Source: Afipia sp.
GTDB lineage: Bacteria > Pseudomonadota > Alphaproteobacteria > Rhizobiales > Xanthobacteraceae
DNA: 64,000 nt
Direction of reading: 5' to 3'
NCBI GenBank assembly: GCA_024707075.1
Contig: JANQAK010000006.1
Location: forward strand, 248,001-312,000
The notes beneath the pieces were generated by a model that saw nothing but the letters and a program-made list of their open reading frames with translations, was not told where the DNA came from and ran no database searches. How positions within the stretch are numbered: position 1 is the stretch's first letter; each line of letters begins with the position of its first letter. Shown here one piece after another: positions 43,123-52,304 of the stretch. The translations under genes and the position numbers were made by a program.

Positions 43123-43575
43123 TCAGTGCCGGGTCGATCCCGCAACGGGATGCAAGGTATTTGTCAGAAGACCCGAAGGGACCTCGTTGCAATACGAACA
43201 GCCGATGCATCGGCCAAACGGCTGGTCAAGGGTGATCGACACGCAGCCGAGCCGGGTGGCAAGATCGTTCGCACTGTTGACGATTGTTTTGTCAATCGCG
43301 TTGCCGGGAACGCGAGCGACCAGCAGATTGGCGAGACACAGTCGCTTGCAGGCATGCATGTCTATTTCGACACGGTAGCAAAAAAGGGCGTGAATCATTC
43401 CCCGGAGATCATGAATGGCGATCACTCCCGTTTCTCCCGAAGGCGACTGGCATTGGTGGTGCACAAACTGAATCCATTTGTCCAGTGAGACGCTCGCATC
43501 ATGCAGATAGACAAGCGGATAAGCGGTTCGCGCGTTGTGCAAGGTGATCGGAATAGTCCGGAAAAGATCATTCAC
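43123..43575 (-). CDS. Hypothetical protein, possibly GNAT-like
   Basis: A 150-residue soluble protein. The middle (GVIAIHDLRGMIHALFCYRVE, then LANLLVARVPG and a helix before GCVSITLDQ) follows the strand-helix order of GNAT acetyltransferases, but no clear acetyl-CoA loop is visible, so this is tentative. Four cysteines lie in the C-terminal part (CIGCSYC). It starts with GTG preceded by AGGAG. A TTGA-N6-TCAA box is 59 bases upstream. Confidence 0.65.
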   Translation of the reverse strand: MNDLFRTIPITLHNARTAYPLVYLHDASVSLDKWIQFVHHQCQSPSGETGVIAIHDLRGMIHALFCYRVEIDMHACKRLCLANLLVARVPGNAIDKTIVNSANDLATRLGCVSITLDQPFGRCIGCSYCNEVPSGLLTNTLHPVAGSTRH

Positions 43576-43627
43576 GGGAGCACTCCTGAAAGATCGGGAG
43601 AAGACTAGAAATAGCGATTTTACCGCA

Positions 43628-43641
43628 TTGATCTACGTCAA
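43628..43641. promoter_or_regulatory. FixK box before the GNAT-like gene
   Basis: TTGAT-CTAC-GTCAA, a perfect TTGA-N6-TCAA. The centre is 59 bases upstream of the GTG start at 43575. Confidence 0.78.
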
Positions 43642-43793
43642 CGGTGCAGTGCAGCAGCTTCCCGGTTGCTTGAACTGGAAAAGAATCGCCGAAACATTCG
43701 AAGCACGGCGTTCCAAACAACCGCCGTGTTTGCAGTTGAAAATGAAAGACGGCGATCATCAGGCGGCTGGGCCGACAGTGTTGCGCCGAGTGG

Positions 43794-45230
43794 TCATTCC
43801 CGATCGCACTTTGGTGCGGAATTGCGTCCCGCAATCAATGTGCGGGGGCGGACAACTGTCACAGTGCATGGCGCGCGGGAGGCGACGGCCGCCGATACGC
43901 TGCCAAGGAACTTCCGCTGGACCGAGTGAGCCCGCGCGCCCATGACGATATGATCGACATGATTTGATCGTGCATAGTCGAGCAACGCTTCCGCCGGATC
44001 GATGGCTTCCAGAACGTGATATGTCATCTTGTGTTCCGGCAGACGGAGCGGTTCGGCCCAGTGCTTCAATCCGACCAGCCGGTTGACGTGCTTGTTATGG
44101 CCGCTTTCGTCGAGGGTTCGGTCGATCGTCAGCCGGCTTTGCTTGAGGACATTCACGCAGGAAATTCGTGCCTGTGGTGCTGTCGTCAGCAGGCGTTCAA
44201 CATTGATGCGTAGCGCTTGCGACAGCGTATCGGAGCTTTCCGTAAGATCGATCGCGATCATGATGATCGGCGCACCGGCGCTCTGGTCCGACATCGCGTT
44301 TCGCTGGAGCCGGTCGATGGTGTTCTGATTGAATTTCCCCTTCACCGCCTCCCAGAATGAGGGGGATTCAGTCCGCTCCGCGCGCGCGGTGAGTTCGATT
44401 TGATCGGGATTCTGTAAATCGAATCCCACCTGTGCCGCTGTCGGGTATCGCGCAGCGGGATCGACCTCAAGGCAGTGAAGGACGATTTCCTGCAACCAGA
44501 GGGGGAAGTCCGGCCGCAACTTCCGCGGCGGAACCGGCGCTTTCCAGAGCCGCTTCTTCAACCCCTTAAGCGATTGCGGATCGCCGAATGGCCGCACGCC
44601 AGTCGATAGAAAATAAATCAGAACGCCGAGTGCGAATATGTCGCTTCGCGGATCGCGCCGCGTTCCCAGGATTTGCTCCGGCGCCATGTACGGCGCGGTG
44701 CCGTACGGCAACCGGAATTCCTCATCCATCAGGTCCGGGAGCTGGGTGTGATGAGCCAGACCGAAGTCGATCAGGACAACTTCGCCATTGGGCCGGACAA
44801 GGATATTCGAAGGCTTGATGTCGAGATGGATGACGTTCTGACGATGAATGTCATCGATGGCGGCTGCGACCCGCGCAGCGATACTGGCCACCTCTTCATA
44901 ACCCAGCGGCAGATCGTTCAGACGCTTCAGCAGCGTTTGCCCCTGCACGTACTCCATCACGATGTAGGGCTGAACGGTGAAATCCCCGGCGGCAATGAAC
45001 TGCGGAACGTGCCGTCCGGACAACCGCGGCAGGATCATCTGCTCCATCTCGAAACTGACGATCGCGCTGGGATCCTCGCCCTCGAACAGCAGGGGGACTT
45101 TCATGACAAGTGGCATGGTGATGTCTGGACGTGTCACTTTCCAGAGGATCGCCATTCCGCCTGTATGGAGTTTTTCGCCGATCAGGAAGCCGTCGATCGT
45201 CGAACCGGGAATGAGCCGTGGCTTTGCCAT
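43794..45230 (-). CDS. Serine/threonine protein kinase fused to universal stress domain
   Basis: The 478-residue protein has a Hanks-type kinase domain (about 10-270) and a UspA domain (about 320-470). In the kinase, K44 (VMKVP), the catalytic HLDIKPSN with D137, DFG at 155-157 and APE in the activation segment are all present. The glycine loop (GEKLHTGGMAILWKV) is intact. The C-terminal UspA part has VMGARAHSVQRKFLGSVSAAV. No membrane anchor is seen. The USP part could sense ATP or energy state and steer the kinase. It follows a phosphoesterase gene by three bases. Confidence 0.9.
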   Translation of the reverse strand: MAKPRLIPGSTIDGFLIGEKLHTGGMAILWKVTRPDITMPLVMKVPLLFEGEDPSAIVSFEMEQMILPRLSGRHVPQFIAAGDFTVQPYIVMEYVQGQTLLKRLNDLPLGYEEVASIAARVAAAIDDIHRQNVIHLDIKPSNILVRPNGEVVLIDFGLAHHTQLPDLMDEEFRLPYGTAPYMAPEQILGTRRDPRSDIFALGVLIYFLSTGVRPFGDPQSLKGLKKRLWKAPVPPRKLRPDFPLWLQEIVLHCLEVDPAARYPTAAQVGFDLQNPDQIELTARAERTESPSFWEAVKGKFNQNTIDRLQRNAMSDQSAGAPIIMIAIDLTESSDTLSQALRINVERLLTTAPQARISCVNVLKQSRLTIDRTLDESGHNKHVNRLVGLKHWAEPLRLPEHKMTYHVLEAIDPAEALLDYARSNHVDHIVMGARAHSVQRKFLGSVSAAVASRAPCTVTVVRPRTLIAGRNSAPKCDRE

Positions 45231-45233
45231 GGA

Positions 45234-45974
45234 TCACCGGCCCTTGAGCAGCCGGTCGGCGAGATTGTGCGGCAGCCCTGCGGCGCGAATTTTCGCGGCA
45301 GCCGTGTCGACGTCGTAGGGGACACGATGATAGGTGATTTCCGAAGCATGGTCGTCGAACATCGCGTAGCTGGCTGCAACGTGGCCATCGCGTGGCTGGC
45401 CGACCGAACCCAGCACCGAGATCCATCGCCGCTGCTTCAAAAGCGGAATCGCAATGCCCGGCACGGGCTGAAACGATGTCAGCTTTTCCGTGGTTGAGAG
45501 TGCATAGATCGCAGGGACATGGACATGACCACAGAACGTCGTCTGCGCGTGCGTGGCTTGCAGGCTATGGCGCGCGGCATTGGAATCCGTGACATAGATA
45601 AAACGGGGCGGCGCAGACGCATCGCCGTGAACATAGAGTCGCGTGCTGTCCTCGATTGTCATCGGCAGCCGGGCGAGAAACTCCCGCGCTTCAGGGCTCA
45701 GCCTCGTTCTGGTCCATTCGATTGCGGTTTCCGCGTCCCGGTTCATGGAGATCGATGGATCGGAGATGGCCCGGTCATGATTCCCGACAACAGCAATCGC
45801 GCCCTGTTCGACATGCTGGCGGACGGCATTTACAACCCATTCGGGATCCGCGCCATATCCGACATAATCCCCCAGAAACGCGTACCGATCCGCGCGGTGC
45901 TCCCGGGCATGATCGAGGCAGGCTTCCAGCGCCTGTCTGTTTCCGTGGATGTCGGCGAGAAGCGCCGTCAACAT
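45234..45974 (-). CDS. Metallophosphoesterase (calcineurin-like)
   Basis: A 246-residue enzyme with the metal-binding motifs ALLADIHGNRQAL (D-x-H), FLGDYVGYG (GD-x2-D replaced by GDYVGYG), VVGNHDRA (GNHD), then VHGDAS and FCGHVHVPA (GH-x-H). This is the YfcE/ApaH-like group, which cleaves phosphodiesters, nucleotides or phosphoproteins. It forms an operon with the kinase-USP gene. A TTGA-N6-TCAA box lies about 108 bases upstream, shared with the divergent DUF6455 gene. Confidence 0.88.
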   Translation of the reverse strand: MLTALLADIHGNRQALEACLDHAREHRADRYAFLGDYVGYGADPEWVVNAVRQHVEQGAIAVVGNHDRAISDPSISMNRDAETAIEWTRTRLSPEAREFLARLPMTIEDSTRLYVHGDASAPPRFIYVTDSNAARHSLQATHAQTTFCGHVHVPAIYALSTTEKLTSFQPVPGIAIPLLKQRRWISVLGSVGQPRDGHVAASYAMFDDHASEITYHRVPYDVDTAAAKIRAAGLPHNLADRLLKGR

Positions 45975-46075
45975 GGGCTCATTCCAATCAAAAGCCGGGT
46001 GAATTATCTGTGCAAGTGGAGAATGTCGATTCCAGGCTTGCGATCGATATCGATGTCCTTCCTCAGCACGACCTC

Positions 46076-46089
46076 TTGACGTGGGTCAA
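46076..46089. promoter_or_regulatory. FixK box between phosphoesterase and DUF6455 genes
   Basis: TTGAC-GTGG-GTCAA, a perfect TTGA-N6-TCAA. The centre is 63 bases upstream of the DUF6455 ATG on the plus strand and 108 upstream of the phosphoesterase. Confidence 0.75.
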
Positions 46090-46145
46090 AGCCGGGACGT
46101 CATGTCCGCTTCTAGAGTAACCTTGCCCTGATCGAGGAGGCAACG

Positions 46146-46550
46146 ATGCACATGCGGCTTCCGACAATGGTTTTTTCTCCATTTTTCAGAGAGATCGAGC
46201 GGCAGATCAAGTCCCTTGGACGATCTGCACAGTCCTACCATGCCGATCCTCAGGTTATTGGTGAAATTGCACGCGACATCAATCTATCGGTCTCCGAGCT
46301 GTACTCGCTCGCGGCGAAGGAGCCTGATCAGCCCGGCGGATTGCTGGATAAGCGCTTGAACAGCATTGGCCTTCGGAGCGAGGAATTCGCCAAGTCTCAT
46401 CCGGAAGTCCTGCGTGATCTTGAGCGAGTGTGCGGGCGCTGCACGTCGACCGCGACTTGCGCCAGCGATTTTGCCCGGGCGAATGGCTTGGCTGATATTC
46501 CGAAATACTGCCCTAATGAGCAAACCTTGCAGGCGATCTTGCAGGAATAA
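46146..46550 (+). CDS. DUF6455 family protein
   Basis: A 134-residue protein with the DUF6455 C-terminal pattern: CGRCTSTATCASDFA, then IPKYCPNEQTL. The four cysteines match those of the protein at 18352. The first half is helical (IERQIKSLGRSAQSYHADPQVIGEIARDINLS). GAGGAGG stands before the ATG. A FixK box centred 63 bases upstream points to micro-oxic expression. Metal or Fe-S binding is plausible; function unknown. Confidence 0.78.
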   Translation: MHMRLPTMVFSPFFREIERQIKSLGRSAQSYHADPQVIGEIARDINLSVSELYSLAAKEPDQPGGLLDKRLNSIGLRSEEFAKSHPEVLRDLERVCGRCTSTATCASDFARANGLADIPKYCPNEQTLQAILQE

Positions 46551-46667
46551 AGCGCGGCGGCCAGGTAGCTGTCGGTCACGGCACGGCCGGGCAGTGTCCG
46601 GTATCGGCAATCGTGGTGCTCACACCGTCTCCTGCAAATAACCGGGTCTTTCTCCTTTTGTTTGGAT

Positions 46668-46681
46668 TTGATCTTAATCAA
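46668..46681. promoter_or_regulatory. FNR/FixK box before ccoNOQP
   Basis: TTGAT-CTTA-ATCAA, perfect. The centre is 67 bases upstream of the ccoN start, as known for fixN promoters in rhizobia. Confidence 0.88.
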
Positions 46682-46741
46682 ATCGTCGTGTCCGGAAAAT
46701 CGGAGATGCATGGTGATCAAATTTGCTCATGAAGAGTCGCC

Positions 46742-48394
46742 ATGAAACACCCCCAAGACAAGAAGCTGATGACGTTCGGTGAGGGCAGTCTGGCGGCACT
46801 GTTTGCCGTCATGGTGCTTCTCTGCATTATCGCTGCGGCCAATGCGCAGGATGAGGCGTTCAGATTCCATGCATGGCTTTCCGCAGCCGCAAGCCTGGGG
46901 GCTTCATTTGCGATCTTCAATCGCTTTTTTAACCGCCCAGCAACCTTGCCTCCGGCCGAAATCGACGGCCGCCCGAATTACAATCTCGGCCCGATCAAGT
47001 TTTCCGCGGTCATGGCGGTGTTCTGGGGAATTGCGGGATTTGCAGTTGGACTTCTAATCGCGTCCCAACTGGCATGGCCTGCGCTGAATTTCGATCTGCC
47101 CTGGACCAGCTTCGGGCGGCTGCGGCCCTTGCATACATCGGCCGTGATCTTCGCATTCGGCGGCAACGTGCTGATCGCGACGTCATTCTATGTCGTGCAG
47201 AAGACCTCTCGTGTCCGCCTCGCCGGCGATCTCGCGCCCTGGTTTGTCGTCATCGGCTATAACTTCTTCATCCTGATTGCAGGTACCGGCTATCTGCTCG
47301 GCGTCACCCAGTCGAAGGAATATGCCGAACCGGAATGGTATGCTGACCTCTGGCTGACGATCGTATGGGTGACCTATCTGCTGGTGTTTCTCCTGACGCT
47401 GGTCAAGCGCAAGGAACCCCACATTTTTGTGGCGAACTGGTTCTATCTCGCGTTCATCATCACGATCGCCGTGCTGCATCTCGGAAACAACCCCGCGCTG
47501 CCGGTTTCGGTCTTCGGTTCGAAGTCCTACGTCGCGTGGGGCGGCGTTCAGGACGCGATGTTCCAGTGGTGGTACGGCCACAACGCGGTGGGCTTCTTCC
47601 TTACCGCCGGCTTCCTTGCCATCATGTATTACTTCATTCCAAAACGCGCCGAGCGGCCGATCTATTCCTATCGCCTGTCGATCATCCATTTCTGGGCGCT
47701 GATCTTTCTCTACATCTGGGCTGGCCCGCATCATCTTCATTACACGGCACTGCCCGACTGGGCGCAAACCCTCGGCATGACGTTCTCCATCATGCTCTGG
47801 ATGCCGTCATGGGGTGGTATGATCAACGGCCTGATGACGCTGTCGGGCGCATGGGACAAGCTGCGTACGGATCCTGTGCTGCGCATGCTGGTCGTGTCGG
47901 TCGCCTTCTACGGAATGTCCACTTTCGAAGGGCCGATGATGTCGATCAAGGTCGTCAACTCACTCAGCCATTACACCGACTGGACCATCGGTCATGTGCA
48001 TTCCGGTGCGCTCGGCTGGGTGGGATTCGTCTCTTTTGGAGCGCTGTATTGTCTGGTGCCGTGGCTGTGGGATCGCAAGCAGCTCTACAGCCTGAAGCTG
48101 GTGAGCTGGCACTTCTGGATCGCGACCATCGGCATCGTTCTCTACATTTCCGCGATGTGGGTGTCGGGAATCCTGCAAGGCTTGATGTGGCGGGCTTATA
48201 CGTCGCTTGGCTTCCTCGAATACTCGTTCATCGGATCGGTGGAGGCGATGCATCCCTTCTATGTGATTCGGGCGGCGGGAGGCGGGCTGTTCCTGATCGG
48301 TTCGCTGATCATGGCCTACAATCTCTGGATGACGGTCCGCACCGAAGACGCTCCGGAAGCATCTGCACGCGTTTCCCTTCATCCGGCTGAGTGA
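46742..48394 (+). CDS. ccoN: Cytochrome cbb3 oxidase subunit I
   Basis: The 550-residue catalytic subunit has about 12 membrane helices, low- and high-spin b hemes and CuB. Histidine ligands lie in [39 protein letters not shown] and [14 protein letters not shown]. It reduces oxygen to water with very high affinity. The upstream FNR/FixK box explains induction at low oxygen. ccoO follows after 17 bases. Confidence 0.97.
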   Translation: MKHPQDKKLMTFGEGSLAALFAVMVLLCIIAAANAQDEAFRFHAWLSAAASLGASFAIFNRFFNRPATLPPAEIDGRPNYNLGPIKFSAVMAVFWGIAGFAVGLLIASQLAWPALNFDLPWTSFGRLRPLHTSAVIFAFGGNVLIATSFYVVQKTSRVRLAGDLAPWFVVIGYNFFILIAGTGYLLGVTQSKEYAEPEWYADLWLTIVWVTYLLVFLLTLVKRKEPHIFVANWFYLAFIITIAVLHLGNNPALPVSVFGSKSYVAWGGVQDAMFQWWYGHNAVGFFLTAGFLAIMYYFIPKRAERPIYSYRLSIIHFWALIFLYIWAGPHHLHYTALPDWAQTLGMTFSIMLWMPSWGGMINGLMTLSGAWDKLRTDPVLRMLVVSVAFYGMSTFEGPMMSIKVVNSLSHYTDWTIGHVHSGALGWVGFVSFGALYCLVPWLWDRKQLYSLKLVSWHFWIATIGIVLYISAMWVSGILQGLMWRAYTSLGFLEYSFIGSVEAMHPFYVIRAAGGGLFLIGSLIMAYNLWMTVRTEDAPEASARVSLHPAE

Positions 48395-48411
48395 AGGGCA
48401 AGAGGTTCACA

Positions 48412-49146
48412 ATGTCATTCTGGAATCGTCATCAGATTTTCGAGAAGAACTCGATCATCCTCATCATCGGTATTCTCGTCGTTATCGCCATCGGCGGTCT
48501 CGTTGAGATCACGCCGCTGTTCTATCTCAAGAGCACGATCGAGAAGGTCGACGGGATGCGGCCCTATACGCCGCTCGAGCTCGCCGGCCGCAACATCTAC
48601 GTCCGCGAAGGCTGCTATCTCTGCCATTCGCAGATGATTCGCCCCTTACGTGACGAAGTGGAGCGTTATGGCCATTATTCGCTGGCTGCCGAGAGCATGT
48701 ACGACCATCCCTTTCAGTGGGGATCGAAGCGCACCGGTCCTGATCTCGCTCGCGTCGGCGCCAAGTATTCCGATGACTGGCATGTCACGCATCTGACGAA
48801 TCCGCGCGCTATCGTCCCCCAGTCGGTGATGCCGGGTTACCCGTTTCTGTCGGACACGGAAGTCGATCCGGCCAGTCTTCAGGGTCACCTTCGGACCAGC
48901 CGGGTGATCGGCGTGCCGTATTCCGACGAGCAGATTGCGAATGCCGCTGCCGACCTGAAAGCCCAGGCCGATCCTGATAGCGCTGACTCCGACGCGTTCC
49001 AGAAGCGTTATCCGAAAGCGGTCGTACGCAACTTCGACGGCAAGGCGGGAAATCCGACCGAGATGGACGCGCTGATCGCCTATTTGCAGATGCTCGGGAC
49101 GCTCGTCGATTTCAAACTCTACAACGAAAAAGCCAATTTGCGCTGA
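48412..49146 (+). CDS. ccoO: Cytochrome cbb3 oxidase subunit II
   Basis: The 244-residue mono-heme cytochrome c is anchored by one N-terminal helix ([19 protein letters not shown]). The heme c site is CYLCHSQ, and the axial methionine region [11 protein letters not shown] is present. It passes electrons from CcoP to CcoN. The start at 48412 (MSFWNRHQ) fits the family; the open frame begins earlier with a GTG. Confidence 0.96.
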   Translation: MSFWNRHQIFEKNSIILIIGILVVIAIGGLVEITPLFYLKSTIEKVDGMRPYTPLELAGRNIYVREGCYLCHSQMIRPLRDEVERYGHYSLAAESMYDHPFQWGSKRTGPDLARVGAKYSDDWHVTHLTNPRAIVPQSVMPGYPFLSDTEVDPASLQGHLRTSRVIGVPYSDEQIANAAADLKAQADPDSADSDAFQKRYPKAVVRNFDGKAGNPTEMDALIAYLQMLGTLVDFKLYNEKANLR

Positions 49147-49158
49147 GAAGGCAGGCCC

Positions 49159-49323
49159 ATGAAAGCGATTCTAACAGTTCAGAATTTTGCATCGGATGTC
49201 GTGCTGACCTTCTGGACGCCGATCTTCGTCGGAATCTTTCTCGCGATTGCCACCTATGCGCTCTGGCCTCGCAACAAGGAAACTTTCGACGCGGCGGCGC
49301 GCATGCCGCTGCGGGAGGATTGA
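49159..49323 (+). CDS. ccoQ: Cytochrome cbb3 oxidase subunit CcoQ
   Basis: A 54-residue single-helix protein (VVLTFWTPIFVGIFLAIATYALWP) followed by NKETFDAAARMPLRED, typical of CcoQ. It stabilises the oxidase complex. It lies 12 bases after ccoO and six bases before ccoP. Confidence 0.93.
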   Translation: MKAILTVQNFASDVVLTFWTPIFVGIFLAIATYALWPRNKETFDAAARMPLRED

Positions 49324-49329
49324 CGGATC

Positions 49330-50202
49330 ATGACTGAACATCACGACATCGATACCGTCTCCGGTACGGCGACCACCGGTCACGCATGGGACGGAATCAA
49401 GGAACTGAACACGCCATTGCCGCGGTGGTGGGTGTTGACGTTCTACGCCACCATCATCTGGGCGATCGGATACTGGGTGGTTTACCCGGCATGGCCATTG
49501 GTCAGCGGCTACACGGCAGGCGTTTTCAAGTATTCGACGCGTGCCGACGTCGCGGTTGAACTGGCTAACCTGGAAAAGATCCGCGGCGCCAAGATGGTTT
49601 CGCTTGGTGCCGCGCCATTGGCAGAGATTGAAAAGGATCCGGCGTTGCTGGCGTTGGCGCGGGCGCGGGGCAAGGTCGTATTCGGCGACAATTGCGCGCC
49701 GTGCCACGGCAGCGGCGGCGCCGGAGCCAAGGGCTATCCGAACTTGAATGACGATGAATGGCTGTGGGGCGGCAACCTCGACCAGATCATGCAGACGATC
49801 GAGTTCGGTGCGCGATCCGGCAATGCCAAGGGCCATGAGGGGAACATGCTTGCGTTCGGCAAGGATGGCATCCTGAAGAAGGACGAGATCGTCACCGTTG
49901 CCAATTATGTACGGTCGCTGTCCGGACTGCCGACGCAAAAAGATGCCGATCTTGCGGCGGGACAGAAGATTTTCGCCGAGAATTGTGCGTCCTGCCACGG
50001 CGATCTGGGCAAGGGAAATATCGAATTGGGGGCACCCAATCTGACTGACAAGATCTGGCTCTACGGATCGGACGAAGCGACGGTCATCGAGACCATTACC
50101 AATGGACGCGCTGGTGTCATGCCGGCATGGGGAGGGCGGCTCGATCCGGCGACGATCAAGGCCATTACAGTCTATGTGCATTCGCTTGGCGGGGGCCAGT
50201 GA
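49330..50202 (+). CDS. ccoP: Cytochrome cbb3 oxidase di-heme subunit
   Basis: The 290-residue subunit has an N-terminal membrane helix (WWVLTFYATIIWAIGYWVVYP) and two periplasmic c-heme domains with CAPCHGSGG and CASCHGD. Methionine ligands lie near EGNMLAFG and GVMPAWGGRLD. It receives electrons from cytochrome c. It ends the ccoNOQP operon. Confidence 0.97.
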   Translation: MTEHHDIDTVSGTATTGHAWDGIKELNTPLPRWWVLTFYATIIWAIGYWVVYPAWPLVSGYTAGVFKYSTRADVAVELANLEKIRGAKMVSLGAAPLAEIEKDPALLALARARGKVVFGDNCAPCHGSGGAGAKGYPNLNDDEWLWGGNLDQIMQTIEFGARSGNAKGHEGNMLAFGKDGILKKDEIVTVANYVRSLSGLPTQKDADLAAGQKIFAENCASCHGDLGKGNIELGAPNLTDKIWLYGSDEATVIETITNGRAGVMPAWGGRLDPATIKAITVYVHSLGGGQ

Positions 50203-50254
50203 GGGGCGGGATGCGCGGGGTCTAAACGGACCTGCGTCGGCGCCGGCTCTCTGA

Positions 50255-50268
50255 TTGAGGTGGATCAA
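50255..50268. promoter_or_regulatory. FixK box before ccoGHIS
   Basis: TTGAG-GTGG-ATCAA, a perfect TTGA-N6-TCAA. The centre is 64 bases upstream of the ccoG start. Confidence 0.82.
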
Positions 50269-50325
50269 TCGGATGTTACGTGCCGGCGCTACGGTAGACT
50301 AGCGAGCACGAGGCCAGCCCTGTCG

Positions 50326-51780
50326 ATGAACAAGATTGTAGTCCCAAGCAATGCCGAAGCGGATCAGGAAGGTCCGCTCTACGAGGCGCACAAGAAGGTC
50401 TATCCGCAGGCCGTATCCGGCACGTTCCGGAGTATCAAATGGAAGCTGATGGCAATTTGCCTCGGCATTTACTATTTGCTGCCGTTCGTGCGCTGGAACC
50501 GCGGCGCGGGTGCGCCAAGCCAGGCGGTGCTGGTCGATCTTCCGAACAGTCGCTTCTATTTCTTCTTCATCGAGTTGTGGCCGCAAGAGGTCTATTATTT
50601 CACCGGCCTTTTGATCGTTGCGGCCCTGACGCTGTTTCTCATGAACGCAATCGGTGGCCGCATCTGGTGCGGCTATCTCTGCCCGCAGACGGTGTGGACC
50701 GATCTCTTTTATGCAGTCGAGCGGCTGGTTGAAGGCGACCGTCGAACCCGCATGAAAAAGGATGCCGCGGACATCACGCTGCAACGCTTTTTCGAGATCG
50801 CGGCCAAGCATTCCATCTGGCTGATGATTGCGTGGTGGACCGGCGGTGCCTGGGTGCTTTACTTCAATGATGCTCCGACGCTTGTGGGGCAGCTCCTGAC
50901 CTTCAAGGCGCCCATGATCGCTTATGTCTGGATCGCGATCCTGACATTCACAACCTATGTGCTCGCGGGCTTCATGCGTGAGCAGGTTTGCGTCTACATG
51001 TGCCCGTGGCCGCGCATTCAGGCCGCGCTGACCGACGAGTGGGCGCTGAATGTCACTTACAAATACGACCGTGGCGAGAAGCGTACATCGCTGAAGAAGG
51101 CGCGCGATCTGCGCGCGTTAGGGGAGCCCGTCGGCGATTGCATCGACTGCTATCAGTGCGTCGCCGTGTGCCCGACAGGAATCGATATTCGCGACGGTGC
51201 CCAGCTTGCATGTATCCAGTGCGGCCTGTGTATCGATGCCTGCGATACCGTGATGACCAAGATCGGGATGCCGACCCGGCTGATCGGGTACGACAACGAC
51301 ATCAACATCCAGCGCCGCAAGGTTGGCAAACCGGAAGTTTACCGGCTGATTAGGCCGCGCACGATCGCATATTCCGCCCTTATTGCGGGTGTCGGCGCCA
51401 TCATGCTGTATGCGCTTTTGACGCGGACCCTGCTCGACGTCAATGTGCTGCATGATCGTAATCCGGTGGCGGTCCGGTTGAGCGATGGTTCGATCTGGAA
51501 TGGCTATACCCTGAGACTTCTCAACAAGCGGGCATCCGACCGCACGGTAGTGATCGATGTCGATGGTGTTTCGAGCCCGGCGATTCATGTCGTCGGGATC
51601 GATGCAATCACGCAGGACAGGCCTGCCATCGTGCTGGGACGGGATCAGACGACCGAATTGCGCGTACTTGTGACCGCTGCTCCCGACGAAAACCAGAAGT
51701 CGGTTCCGCTGAAGTTTCGCATCACGGATATTGGTCTTGGGGAAATCGCATCGGCCACAGATAATTTCGTGATGCCGTGA
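50326..51780 (+). CDS. ccoG: Cytochrome cbb3 oxidase accessory protein CcoG/FixG
   Basis: The 484-residue membrane ferredoxin has several helices and two 4Fe-4S motifs (CIDCYQCVAVCPTG and CIQCGLCIDACD), with further cysteines in WCGYLCPQTVW and CVYMCPWPR. CcoG reduces copper for CcoN assembly. The start at 50326 (MNKIVVPSNAEAD) fits; the open frame from 50260 would include the FixK box. Confidence 0.95.
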   Translation: MNKIVVPSNAEADQEGPLYEAHKKVYPQAVSGTFRSIKWKLMAICLGIYYLLPFVRWNRGAGAPSQAVLVDLPNSRFYFFFIELWPQEVYYFTGLLIVAALTLFLMNAIGGRIWCGYLCPQTVWTDLFYAVERLVEGDRRTRMKKDAADITLQRFFEIAAKHSIWLMIAWWTGGAWVLYFNDAPTLVGQLLTFKAPMIAYVWIAILTFTTYVLAGFMREQVCVYMCPWPRIQAALTDEWALNVTYKYDRGEKRTSLKKARDLRALGEPVGDCIDCYQCVAVCPTGIDIRDGAQLACIQCGLCIDACDTVMTKIGMPTRLIGYDNDINIQRRKVGKPEVYRLIRPRTIAYSALIAGVGAIMLYALLTRTLLDVNVLHDRNPVAVRLSDGSIWNGYTLRLLNKRASDRTVVIDVDGVSSPAIHVVGIDAITQDRPAIVLGRDQTTELRVLVTAAPDENQKSVPLKFRITDIGLGEIASATDNFVMP

Positions 51781-51799
51781 CGAAAGAAGGAAGAGGCGC

Positions 51800-52300
51800 A
51801 TGAACCGTTCGACCATACCCGGAAGACCGATCACAGGCCGCACGGTTCTCGTCGCAATGGTGGCCTTCTTCGCTGTCGTCATCGGCGTCAACATGCTGAT
51901 GATGAAGCTCGCGATAGATACCCTGCCGGGAACGGACGTGGACAGCGCCTATCGCGCCAGTCTCGCCTATGAGTCGGAAATCAAGGCGGCGCACGACCAG
52001 AATCTTCGAGAGTGGCAGGTGAATGTCCATATCGAACGCCACGCCGACGGCCAAGCGACATTGAGAGTGGACGCCCATGACAAGAGTGGCGTGCCGCTCA
52101 GGGGACTGGTGTTTTCCGGCCGGCTTGAGCGGCCGACGGACAAGCGGGCGGACAGGCTGATTGTTCTGGCGGAAGGCGAAAGCGGCACCTATCGCGGAAG
52201 CACTTCCGATGTCACTCCGGGGCAGTGGGACCTGGTCCTTGAAAGCGATACGGCGGGGAAGCGAATGTTTCTGTCGAAGAATCGCGTGCTGCTGAACTAG
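51800..52300 (+). CDS. ccoH: Cytochrome cbb3 assembly protein CcoH/FixH
   Basis: The 166-residue protein has one N-terminal membrane helix (VLVAMVAFFAVVIGVNMLMMKLAI) and a periplasmic beta-rich domain with SAYRASLAYESEIKAA, the FixH pattern. It takes part in oxidase assembly. It lies between ccoG and ccoI with the usual close spacing. Confidence 0.93.
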   Translation: MNRSTIPGRPITGRTVLVAMVAFFAVVIGVNMLMMKLAIDTLPGTDVDSAYRASLAYESEIKAAHDQNLREWQVNVHIERHADGQATLRVDAHDKSGVPLRGLVFSGRLERPTDKRADRLIVLAEGESGTYRGSTSDVTPGQWDLVLESDTAGKRMFLSKNRVLLN

Positions 52301-52304
52301 CCGG

